Source of the DNA: Nocardioides lacusdianchii
GTDB lineage: Bacteria > Actinomycetota > Actinomycetes > Propionibacteriales > Nocardioidaceae
Length of the DNA stretch: 64,000 nt
NCBI RefSeq assembly: GCF_020102855.1
Contig: NZ_JADHZD010000002.1
Coordinates: forward strand, 186,001 to 250,000
Reading direction: 5' to 3'
Shown here piece by piece: positions 25,072-32,493 of this stretch. Each line of letters starts with the position of its first letter. The stretch's first letter is position 1. The notes beneath the pieces were generated by a model. That model saw only the letters and a list, made by a program, of their open reading frames with translations. It did not search any database and had not been told where the DNA came from. A program made the translations under genes and the position numbers.

Positions 25072-26349
25072 TCAGGCGGACGCCTCCTCGGCGGCCGCCA
25101 GCAGCACGCACGTCGCGACGGCGTCCATGGCCTCGGTGACCTCCGCGAGCGGCGGCATCGTGGGCGCGAGGCGGATGTTGGTGTCGTCCGGGTCCTGCTT
25201 GTAGGGGAACGACGAGCCCGCAGGGGTCAGCGCGATGCCCGCCTCCTTGGCCAGCGCCACGACGCGCGACGCCGTGCCCGGCACGACGTCGAGGTTGACG
25301 AAGTAGCCGCCGGCGGGCTTGTTCCACGTCGCCACGCCGCGCCCGTCGAGGCGCTCGGTCAGCACCCGGTCCACCTCGGCGAACTTCGGCGCGATGATCT
25401 CGCGGTGCTTGCGCATGTGCTCGCGCACGCCGTCGGGCGAGCCGAAGAACTCGGCGTGGCGCAGGTGGTTGACCTTGTCGGGTCCGATCGAGCCGTTGCC
25501 GAGGTGCCCGAGGTACCACGCGACGTTGGCGGTGGACGCGGCCAGGAAGGCCACGCCTGCGCCGGCGTAGGTGATCTTCGACGTCGAGGCGAACATGATC
25601 GGCCGGTGCGGGTGCCCCGCCGCCGAGGCGAGGGTGAGGATGTCGGCGCTCTTCGCCTCGTCCTCGGTCAGGTGGTGCAGCGCGTAGGCGTTGTCCCAGA
25701 AGATCTTGAAGTCCGGCGCGGCCGTCGGCATCGCCGCCAGGCGGGCGGCGACGTCCTGGCTCACGACGGCGCCCGTCGGGTTGGCGTACGTCGGCACGAT
25801 CCACATGCCCTTGATGCTCGGGTCGTCCGCGACCAGCGCGGCGACGGCGTCGACGTCGGGGCCGTCGTCGTGCATCGGCACCGTCACCATCTCGATGCCC
25901 AGGCTCTCCAGCAGGGTGAAGTGACGGTCGTAGCCGGGCACCGGGCAGACGAAGCGCACCTTCTCCTCCTGGCTCCACGGCCGCTCGGAGTCGACGCCGC
26001 CGAAGAGCATCAGGTAGACGAGGCAGTCACGCATGATCGTGAGACTCGAGTTGCCGCCTGCGACGACCTGGTCGGGCTCGACCCACAGCAGCTCGGCGAA
26101 CATCTCGCGCAGCTCGCGCAGGCCCTCGAGCCCGCCGTAGTTGCGTACGTCGACACCGGCCGCGTCCTTCGTCGAGGTCGGCAGGTGCAGCAGCGCGTCG
26201 GAGAGGTCGAGCTGCTGCGACGACGGCTTGCCGCGCGTCAGGTCGAGCTTCAGCCCGCGCGCCTTCAGCTCCTCGTAGGCGGCGCGCTGCTGCTCGAGCA
26301 GGGCGGCGAGGTCGTCGGCGGAGAGGTCGGTCAGCGCAGTCGCGGTCAC
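25072..26349 (-). CDS. class I/II aminotransferase (subclass Ic, AspB-like)
   Basis: This 425-residue PLP enzyme resembles the actinobacterial type Ic aspartate aminotransferases. Landmarks are LTRGKPSSQQLDLSDALL near the N-terminus, NYGGLEGLRELREMFAELL, GGNSSLTIMRD (PLP phosphate site), VPGYDRHF, PTYANPTG, and FASTSKITYAGAG with the PLP-binding Lys. The end has NIRLAPTMPP with the substrate-binding Arg. It should transfer amino groups between an amino acid and a keto acid. The GTG start at 26349 is supported by TAGCCT seven bases upstream and lack of a Shine-Dalgarno sequence. It follows the GlxA-type regulator in the same direction after 66 bases. Confidence 0.9.
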   Translation of the reverse strand: MTATALTDLSADDLAALLEQQRAAYEELKARGLKLDLTRGKPSSQQLDLSDALLHLPTSTKDAAGVDVRNYGGLEGLRELREMFAELLWVEPDQVVAGGNSSLTIMRDCLVYLMLFGGVDSERPWSQEEKVRFVCPVPGYDRHFTLLESLGIEMVTVPMHDDGPDVDAVAALVADDPSIKGMWIVPTYANPTGAVVSQDVAARLAAMPTAAPDFKIFWDNAYALHHLTEDEAKSADILTLASAAGHPHRPIMFASTSKITYAGAGVAFLAASTANVAWYLGHLGNGSIGPDKVNHLRHAEFFGSPDGVREHMRKHREIIAPKFAEVDRVLTERLDGRGVATWNKPAGGYFVNLDVVPGTASRVVALAKEAGIALTPAGSSFPYKQDPDDTNIRLAPTMPPLAEVTEAMDAVATCVLLAAAEEASA

Positions 26350-26356
26350 GCGGGCA

Positions 26357-26362
26357 AGGCTA
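26357..26362 (-). promoter_or_regulatory. leaderless -10 element of the aminotransferase gene
   Basis: On the minus strand TAGCCT ends seven bases before the GTG at 26349. Confidence 0.45.
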
Positions 26363-26415
26363 CCGAGGACCGTCCTGCGGTCCCCCGGGTGGAGCCACGG
26401 ATCGGGACGCACGAC

Positions 26416-27366
26416 TCAGGCGGTCAGCCGGAACGTACGCCGGTACTCCTGCGGGCTGACCCCGCGCGAGCGACCGAAGTGGTGGCGCAGCGTGGCGGCG
26501 TTGCCGAACCCGACCTCTCCGGCGACCCAGTCGACCGGGTGGTCGGTCTGCTCGAGCAGCTCCTGCGCCGCACGCACCCGCTCGCCGAGGATCCAGCTGT
26601 AGGGCGTCGTCCCGGTCTCCTCCTTGAAGCGGCGGGCGAAGGTGCGCGCCGACATGTGCACCTGGCGCGCGAGGGTCTCGACGTCGAGGTCCTCGCCCAG
26701 GTGCTCGCTGATCCACGCCAGCAGCGGCGCGAGCGCCTCGGACTCACAGACCGGGACCGGCCGGGCGATGAACTGCGCCTGACCGCCGTCGCGGTGCGGC
26801 GGCACGACCATCCGCCGGGCGGTGGTGGCGGCCACCTTGGCGCCGAACTGCTGGCGCATCACGTGCAGCGCGGCGTCCAGCGCGGCGGCCGAGCCCGCGC
26901 CGGTGACGATCGACCCGTCCTGCACGTAGAGGACGTCGCGGTCCACGATCGCCTCCGGGTGGCGCTCGGCCAGCTCGGCGGCGTAGCGCCAGTGCGTGGT
27001 GCATCGACGACCGTCGAGGAGGCCGGCCTGCGCCAGCATGAAGGTCGCCGAGCAGTGAGCGAAGAGCATCGCGCCCCGGTCGTGGGCGTCCAGGAGCAGC
27101 TGGGACACCTCCGGGGACGTCTCGAGGTAGTTGCCCTTGGGCGCGAGGCAGACCAGGTCGGCGTCGGCGGCCTCCTCCAGCTCGTGCTCGACCACGAGGT
27201 CGAAGCCGGCCCGCGTGCGGAGCCTGCCGGGCTCAGGGGTCACGACGACGAAGTCGAAGACCGGGTTGTCGTCCTCGGGGTGGTAGGGCTCGGCCCACAC
27301 CTCGCACAGCGCTCCCAGCCCGAACGGCTCGGGCTGGCCCTGCACCACGACGGCGACCTTCTTCAT
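26416..27366 (-). CDS. GlxA family AraC-type regulator
   Basis: This 316-residue transcription factor has a DJ-1/PfpI-like N-terminal domain (residues 1-165) with a nucleophile-elbow-like FAHCSATFMLAQAG, and a C-terminal AraC DNA-binding domain. The first helix-turn-helix includes DVETLARQVHMSARTFARRFKEETG, and the second VDWVAGEVGFGNAATLRHHFGRSRG. ATG at 27366 matches the start of the DJ-1 domain (KKVAVVVQG). It is divergent from the AMP-forming ligase gene, and the region between the starts carries nested inverted repeats (27379-27423). It probably regulates itself and the ligase; the ligand is unknown. Confidence 0.92.
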   Translation of the reverse strand: MKKVAVVVQGQPEPFGLGALCEVWAEPYHPEDDNPVFDFVVVTPEPGRLRTRAGFDLVVEHELEEAADADLVCLAPKGNYLETSPEVSQLLLDAHDRGAMLFAHCSATFMLAQAGLLDGRRCTTHWRYAAELAERHPEAIVDRDVLYVQDGSIVTGAGSAAALDAALHVMRQQFGAKVAATTARRMVVPPHRDGGQAQFIARPVPVCESEALAPLLAWISEHLGEDLDVETLARQVHMSARTFARRFKEETGTTPYSWILGERVRAAQELLEQTDHPVDWVAGEVGFGNAATLRHHFGRSRGVSPQEYRRTFRLTA

Positions 27367-27378
27367 GGCGCCAGCATG

Positions 27379-27423
27379 CACTGCCGATGGCAGGAACTCA
27401 ACTGGCAGTGCGATTCCTGCCAT
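27379..27423. promoter_or_regulatory. interleaved inverted repeats, candidate GlxA-type operator
   Basis: Two perfect dyads interlock: CACTGCC (27379-27385) with GGCAGTG (27404-27410), and ATGGCAGGAA (27387-27396) with TTCCTGCCAT (27414-27423). All arms share a TGGCA/TGCCA core. Confidence 0.5.
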
Positions 27424-27466
27424 GCCCATCGCCCGTCCCCGCGACCGACGGGCGCGGGCGACCCGG

Positions 27467-27472
27467 CACAAT
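27467..27472 (+). promoter_or_regulatory. leaderless -10 element of the AMP-forming ligase gene
   Basis: CACAAT ends seven bases before the ATG at 27480. Confidence 0.4.
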
Positions 27473-27479
27473 GCGGGGC

Positions 27480-28745
27480 ATGGGCGACGACGGGTTGGTG
27501 GAGGGCTCGCGGGTCGCCCTGCTCGTCCCCGGCTCGCCGGCGTACGTCGACCTGGTGCTCGCGCTTCTGGCTGACGGGATCTTCCCGGTCCCGCTCGACC
27601 CCGCCCTCACCGCGTCCGAACGCGAGCGCATCCTCGCCCCCATCGAGCCCGACCTCCTCGTCACCTCGCAGGAGCAGGTCGACACCCTGCTGGCCGGTCG
27701 CGCGGACCGGAGGAGCTCACTGCCCCGCGGGCGCCCCATCCACTGCACGAGCGGGACCACCGGCACCCCCAAGGGCGTCTGGTCCGGCCTGCTGGACGAC
27801 GTCGAGGCCTCGGCCCTGGTGGCGGAGGAGCGTGACCTCTGGGGGTTCGACGCGTCCGACGTCAACCTCGTCCTCAGTCCCCTGCACCACTCCGCACCCC
27901 TGCGCTTCGCCATGGGGACGCTGCTCGCCGGCGGCCGGATCGAGGTGCCGGGGAAGTTCGACCCGGCAGCCGTGACCGCCGCCATCGAGGCGGCCCGCCC
28001 CACGACGATGTTCTGCGTGCCGACGCACCTCCAGCGGCTCCTCGCGCACTGGGACGAGGTCGGCGTACCCGATCTGTCGTCCTTCCGGCTCGTCGCACAC
28101 GCCGGCGCACCGTGCCCGGCCGCGGTCAAGCACCGGATCGTCGAGCTGTTCCCCGACGGCTCCACGTGGGAGTTCTACGGCTCCACCGAGGGCCAGTTCA
28201 CCGCGTGCCGGTCCGAGGAGTGGCTCACCCGCCCCGGCACCGTCGGTCGGGCCCGCCCGGGTCGCACCCTGACCACGGACGAGGACGGGCGGATCTGGTG
28301 CGCGGTGCCCTCCCACGCCAGGTTCACCTACCTCGGCGCACCCGAGCAGACCGGCGCGGCATGGCGGGACACGCCTTCCGGGCCCGCCTTCACCGTCGGC
28401 GACGTCGGCCGGATCGACGCCGACGGCTACGTCCACCTGGACGGACGGCGTACGGACCTGATCATCTCCGGAGGGGTCAACGTCTATCCCCTGGAGGTCG
28501 AGAACGCGCTGCGCGAGCACCCGGCCGTCGAGGACGTCGCCGTGTTCGGCGTCGCGGACGAGCGGTGGGGCCAGCGCGTGTGCGCCGCCGTCGTCGGCAC
28601 CGCCTCACCCGACGACCTCGACGCACACGCACGCCGGGTGCTCGCACCCGCCAAGCGGCCGAAGGACTACGTCACGGTCGGCGAGCTGCCGATGACCGCG
28701 ACCGGCAAGGTACGCCGCGACGCACTGGCCGACCTCTCCGGCTGA
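27480..28745 (+). CDS. AMP-forming acyl-CoA synthetase/ligase family protein, short form
   Basis: This 421-residue adenylate-forming enzyme has the ATP loop TSGTTGTPKG, then YGSTEGQF (A5 motif), GDVGRIDADGY (A7) and RTDLIISGGVNVYPLEVENAL (A8 hinge). The catalytic Lys is in PMTATGKVRR (A10). It should activate a carboxylic acid as an acyl-adenylate and probably form a CoA thioester. It is about 80-100 residues shorter than typical family members; the N-terminal subdomain before the ATP loop is reduced to about 90 residues. The active-site motifs are intact, so it should be functional. It is divergent from the GlxA-type regulator. The substrate is unknown. Confidence 0.88.
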   Translation: MGDDGLVEGSRVALLVPGSPAYVDLVLALLADGIFPVPLDPALTASERERILAPIEPDLLVTSQEQVDTLLAGRADRRSSLPRGRPIHCTSGTTGTPKGVWSGLLDDVEASALVAEERDLWGFDASDVNLVLSPLHHSAPLRFAMGTLLAGGRIEVPGKFDPAAVTAAIEAARPTTMFCVPTHLQRLLAHWDEVGVPDLSSFRLVAHAGAPCPAAVKHRIVELFPDGSTWEFYGSTEGQFTACRSEEWLTRPGTVGRARPGRTLTTDEDGRIWCAVPSHARFTYLGAPEQTGAAWRDTPSGPAFTVGDVGRIDADGYVHLDGRRTDLIISGGVNVYPLEVENALREHPAVEDVAVFGVADERWGQRVCAAVVGTASPDDLDAHARRVLAPAKRPKDYVTVGELPMTATGKVRRDALADLSG

Positions 28746-28772
28746 CGCGGCCGACCCGGGGTCCGTGCAGGC

Positions 28773-29615
28773 TCAGGCCGTCCACACGTGCCGGATCTCG
28801 TCGACCAGACCGCGCGACTGGCGCAGCCCGGCCTCGGCGGCGTCCTTGCGCCTCGCCGGGTCGAGCAGGTTGCGCCCGAAGGCCGCCAGCGCCTCGGGGT
28901 CCGGCGTCACCACCGACCACTCCCGGGGGGCCACGCGCTCGAGCTGCGCCCGGATGGACGTCTTCTTGCTCAGCGACCTCGGCAGGGGCGCCAGCACCAC
29001 CACGCGCTCGACGTCGCGGGCCACGTCGACGTTGGCGGTCGAGCGCATCCCGCCGTCCATGTAGGACCGACCCCCGATCTCGACCGGCGGCCACACCGTC
29101 GGCACGGCACAGCTCGCGGCCACCGCCGAGACGAGGTCGACCCCGGACTCGGCGGTGAAGACGGTGAACTCACCGCTCTCCGCGTCCACTGCCGTGATGC
29201 GCAGGTCGCGCTCGGGCCAGGCGTGGACGGGTAGCCGGGAACGGATCACGCCCTCGCGGTCGATGCTCCCGGGCTCGTGGGCCGCGCGCGCCACGCGGCC
29301 GACCCGGGCCAGCTTGTCGCGGCCGCTGCCGGGCAGGAGGTAGGGCGGTGCGAGCTTGAGGGCAGCGATGCGCGACAGCCGACCGCCGAGCTCGGCGTCG
29401 GGTGGCTCGAGCTGCGCGGCGTAGAGGTCTGCGGGAGGTACGTCGTTGGCGACCTGGGCGCCGACCACCGAGCCGGCGGACGTGCCCACCACGATGTCGG
29501 CGTCAGTGAGGTCGATCCCCGCCTCGGCCAGGCCGGCGATGATGCCGATCTCCCACGCGATGCCCGTGATCCCACCGCCGCCGAGGACGAGTGCCGTACG
29601 CCCGTGTCCTGTCAT
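28773..29615 (-). CDS. patatin-like phospholipase family protein
   Basis: This 280-residue lipid acyl hydrolase has the oxyanion loop LGGGGITGIAWEIG at residues 11-24, the nucleophile elbow GTSAGS with the catalytic Ser, and the dyad Asp in MDGGM. The order and spacing match bacterial patatins. It has no signal peptide, so it probably acts on the inner face of the membrane. TAGAAC lies six bases before the ATG, a weak leaderless signal. The gene converges on the ligase gene, and the rpsA terminator lies just upstream. Confidence 0.9.
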   Translation of the reverse strand: MTGHGRTALVLGGGGITGIAWEIGIIAGLAEAGIDLTDADIVVGTSAGSVVGAQVANDVPPADLYAAQLEPPDAELGGRLSRIAALKLAPPYLLPGSGRDKLARVGRVARAAHEPGSIDREGVIRSRLPVHAWPERDLRITAVDAESGEFTVFTAESGVDLVSAVAASCAVPTVWPPVEIGGRSYMDGGMRSTANVDVARDVERVVVLAPLPRSLSKKTSIRAQLERVAPREWSVVTPDPEALAAFGRNLLDPARRKDAAEAGLRQSRGLVDEIRHVWTA

Positions 29616-29641
29616 GCGGCAGTTCTACCCCACGCACGACA

Positions 29642-29670
29642 ACGGCCCGCCGGGGATCCCGGCGGGCCGT
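29642..29670 (-). terminator. rpsA terminator
   Basis: Perfect 13-base G+C-rich arms at 29642-29654 and 29658-29670 with a GAT loop lie 35 bases after the rpsA stop. Confidence 0.8.
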
Positions 29671-29704
29671 CGTGCTGTGCGTCTCAGATCAGGGGGTCAG
29701 CCGA

Positions 29705-31192
29705 TCAGGCCTGGCCACCCGTGAGCTTCTCGCGGAGCGCCTGCAGCGCCTCGTCGGAGGCGAGCGAGCCGCCGGTGTCGCCACCGGACTCGCCACCCTC
29801 GGCGACGTCGCCGCCCGAGGAGTAGGACGTGGCCTCGCCGGCCTCGGCCTCGGCGACCTTGGCGTCCGCCTGCTGCTTGACGTGCTGCTCCCAGCGCGCG
29901 TGCGCCTTGGCGTACTGGTCCTCCCAGACCGCACGCTGCTCGTCGAAGCCCTCGAGCCACTCGCCCGTCTCGGGGTCGAAGCCCTCGGGGTAGACGTAGT
30001 TGCCCTGCTCGTCGTAGGTCGCGGTCATGCCGTAGAGCGTGGGGTCGAACTCCTCCACGTCAGCGGCGGCAGCGGTCTCGTTGGCCTGCTTGAGCGACAG
30101 CGAGATCCGGCGACGCTCGAGGTCGATGTCGATGATCTTGACCATGACGTCGTCGTTGACCTGGACGACCTGCTCGGGGATCTCGACGTGACGCTCGGCG
30201 AGCTCGGAGATGTGCACCAGGCCCTCGATGCCCTCCTCGACGCGGACGAACGAGCCGAAGGGCACCAGCTTGGTGACCTTGCCCGGCACGATCTGGCCGA
30301 TCTGGTGGGTGCGGGCGAAGTGCTGCCACGGGTCCTCCTGCGTCGCCTTCAGCGACAGGGAGACACGCTCGCGGTCCATGTCCACGTCGAGGACCTCGAC
30401 GGTGACCTCGTCGCCCACGGCGACGACCTCGGACGGGTGGTCGATGTGCTTCCACGACAGCTCGGAGACGTGGACCAGGCCGTCGACGCCACCGAGGTCC
30501 ACGAAGGCACCGAAGTTGACGATCGAGGACACGACACCCTTGCGGATCTGGCCCTTCTGGAGCTGGGTGAGGAACCCGTGACGCACCTCGGACTGGGTCT
30601 GCTCGAGCCAGGCACGGCGCGACAGGACCACGTTGTTGCGGTTCTTGTCGAGCTCGATGATCTTGGCCTCGAGGACCTGGCCGACGTAGGGCTGCAGGTC
30701 GCGGACGCGACGCATCTCCACGAGCGAGGCGGGCAGGAAGCCGCGCAGGCCGATGTCGATGATGAGGCCACCCTTGACGACCTCGATGACGGTGCCCTCG
30801 ACGACGCCGTCCTCCTCCTTGACCTGCTCGATGGTGCCCCAGGCACGCTCGTACTGAGCACGCTTCTTGGACAGGATCAGGCGGCCTTCCTTGTCCTCCT
30901 TCTGGAGGACCAGGGCCTCGACCTTGTCGCCCACGGAAACGACCTCGTTGGGGTCGACGTCGTGCTTGATCGACAGCTCGCGCGAGGGGATGACGCCCTC
31001 GGTCTTGTAGCCGATGTCGAGGAGGACCTCGTCGCGGTCCACCTTGACGATGGTGCCCTCGACGATGTCGCCGTCGTTGAAGTACTTGATGGTCGCGTCG
31101 ATTGCCGCGAGGAAGTCCTCTTCGGACCCGATGTCGTTGATCGCGACCTGGGGCGCGTCGTAGTCCGGAAGAGTGGAGAGCGTGCTCGTCAT
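29705..31192 (-). CDS. rpsA: 30S ribosomal protein S1
   Basis: This 495-residue RNA-binding ribosomal protein has four S1 domains, beginning at about residues 40 (EGTIVKVDRDEVLLDIG), 125 (EGTVIEVVKGGLIIDIG), 210 (KGVVSSIVNFGAFVDLGG) and 295 (PGKVTKLVPFGSFVRVEEG). An acidic and Gly/Ser-rich C-terminal tail follows, as in other actinobacteria. Enterobacterial S1 has six domains. ATG at 31192 is chosen because the conserved MTSTL start is there. A long leader of about 145 bases and a palindrome at the ribosome-binding site (31197-31209) leave room for translational control. It brings mRNA to the 30S subunit. Confidence 0.97.
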   Translation of the reverse strand: MTSTLSTLPDYDAPQVAINDIGSEEDFLAAIDATIKYFNDGDIVEGTIVKVDRDEVLLDIGYKTEGVIPSRELSIKHDVDPNEVVSVGDKVEALVLQKEDKEGRLILSKKRAQYERAWGTIEQVKEEDGVVEGTVIEVVKGGLIIDIGLRGFLPASLVEMRRVRDLQPYVGQVLEAKIIELDKNRNNVVLSRRAWLEQTQSEVRHGFLTQLQKGQIRKGVVSSIVNFGAFVDLGGVDGLVHVSELSWKHIDHPSEVVAVGDEVTVEVLDVDMDRERVSLSLKATQEDPWQHFARTHQIGQIVPGKVTKLVPFGSFVRVEEGIEGLVHISELAERHVEIPEQVVQVNDDVMVKIIDIDLERRRISLSLKQANETAAAADVEEFDPTLYGMTATYDEQGNYVYPEGFDPETGEWLEGFDEQRAVWEDQYAKAHARWEQHVKQQADAKVAEAEAGEATSYSSGGDVAEGGESGGDTGGSLASDEALQALREKLTGGQA

Positions 31193-31196
31193 ATGG

Positions 31197-31209
31197 AAGG
31201 AATTTCCTT
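31197..31209 (-). promoter_or_regulatory. palindrome at the rpsA ribosome-binding site
   Basis: The minus strand reads AAGGAAATTCCTT, so the Shine-Dalgarno AAGGA can pair with TCCTT around a 3-base loop, 4 bases before the ATG. This might sequester the site. Confidence 0.35.
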
Positions 31210-31343
31210 GGATGGATGGAGTCGTGCGGACGCGCGCAAAGCCTGTTTCACTGGGCCACGACGGTGACGTGTCACTGACGAGAGCTCGGCGAGCCGGGGT
31301 TCGCTCGGTACGGAAACCGGGCAGACGTCTGGCGCAGCACACA

Positions 31344-31374
31344 AGAGTACGCGCCTGCGACCGCGCACGTCCAA
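31344..31374 (-). promoter_or_regulatory. candidate rpsA promoter
   Basis: On the minus strand TTGGAC (31374-31369) and TACTCT (31349-31344) are separated by 19 bases, slightly longer than ideal. Transcription from here gives a leader of about 145 bases. Confidence 0.4.
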
Positions 31375-31421
31375 CCGGGCAGGCGCCCTCGCGCCACGCT
31401 CACCCCACGCTCACGGCACGC

Positions 31422-32324
31422 TCAGCGGCCGAACGGCCACGCGTGCACGTCAGCGGTCTCCGCGATGGCCAGGAGCAGCGTCTCGGCGCGGTCCGCCACC
31501 GGATTCTCCCCCGCCCGTGAGGCGAGGTCCACGAGGGCCCAGAGATCAGCGGCGCGGGCGCCCTCGAGGACGCCGACCGGGTCTCCCCCGCGCACCGCGA
31601 CCCAGGCGTCGAGGACCGCGGCGACGTACGCCGGGTGGCGCTCGAAGCGGAGCAGGTTCCCGAGGTCCGTCCACGGGTGGCCGGCGTGGGCGTACTCCCA
31701 GTCGAGCACCGCGGTGACCTCGAGGCCCTCGGGGGCGACCAAGACGTTCTTGGGGTTGAGGTCGCCGTGCACGAGGCTGGCACGCCCCACCTCGTCCAGC
31801 AGGTCCTGCGCGGGTCCGCAGACGTCGGACAGGGCATCCAGCCGCGCGTCCGACCACCCGCGCAGGCGGCTGGCCGCCCACTCGAGCAGGTCGTCGGCGG
31901 GGAAGCGTCCCAGCCGCAGCTCGGCGTCGACGAACGGACCGGGTCGCAGCTGGGGCATCCCGGCGAGCGCGGCCGCCACGTCGCCCAGCGACCGGCCGAG
32001 ACGGGTCAGCCCGTCGGTGTCGCCGTTGTCCACCAGACGCTGCACGGCGAGGTCGCCGCGCTCGCCGGGCACGAAGGACGTCACCAACAGGCCCGGGACG
32101 TCCTCCTCGGTGACCCCGCGGCGCACCTCCAGAACGTCCGGCACAGGCACCAGGCCGCGCACGAGTCGCAGCACGGACCGGTCGACCTCCGGGGCCGCGG
32201 CCCCGCGCCGGTCACCGGGCGGGTAGATCCGTACGACGACCCGCTCGCCGGCGGCGTCGGCGACGAAGGTGCGGCCGGAGTGGCCCCCGGGCAGAGGCGT
32301 CAACGACGTCGTGGACTCACTCAC
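31422..32324 (-). CDS. aminoglycoside phosphotransferase-fold kinase
   Basis: This 300-residue protein of the APH/choline kinase superfamily has a nucleotide-binding N-lobe (LPGGHSGRTFVADAAGERVVVRIYPPG, with Arg in the position of the usual Lys in VVRIY). The catalytic loop is LVHGDLNPKNVLV and the metal-binding motif is VLDWEYAHAGHPWTDLG. The C-lobe is otherwise typical. It should phosphorylate a small hydroxylated substrate, and antibiotic resistance cannot be inferred. GTG at 32324 is chosen because CACGAT lies six bases upstream, as at the CapA-like gene, and because it starts at the N-lobe. Confidence 0.85.
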   Translation of the reverse strand: MSESTTSLTPLPGGHSGRTFVADAAGERVVVRIYPPGDRRGAAAPEVDRSVLRLVRGLVPVPDVLEVRRGVTEEDVPGLLVTSFVPGERGDLAVQRLVDNGDTDGLTRLGRSLGDVAAALAGMPQLRPGPFVDAELRLGRFPADDLLEWAASRLRGWSDARLDALSDVCGPAQDLLDEVGRASLVHGDLNPKNVLVAPEGLEVTAVLDWEYAHAGHPWTDLGNLLRFERHPAYVAAVLDAWVAVRGGDPVGVLEGARAADLWALVDLASRAGENPVADRAETLLLAIAETADVHAWPFGR

Positions 32325-32493
32325 CGACTCATCGTGGCACGGGGTCGCCAGGCCGCGTACCGGCGGTCTCCTCCCAGTGGGCAACGTTTGTGTCACCTTC
32401 TCGTGGATTGCTCGTTCATCTGGATAGATCGCTTCCAGACGTCGCGTGGATCTCCCGAAGATCTACGGACGCCGAGCACCCAGGGGGTTCCAG

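Noticed and set aside
31422..32324. Aminoglycoside resistance gene
   Set aside because: Only the general kinase fold is supported. Nothing in the sequence or surroundings points to antibiotic substrates.
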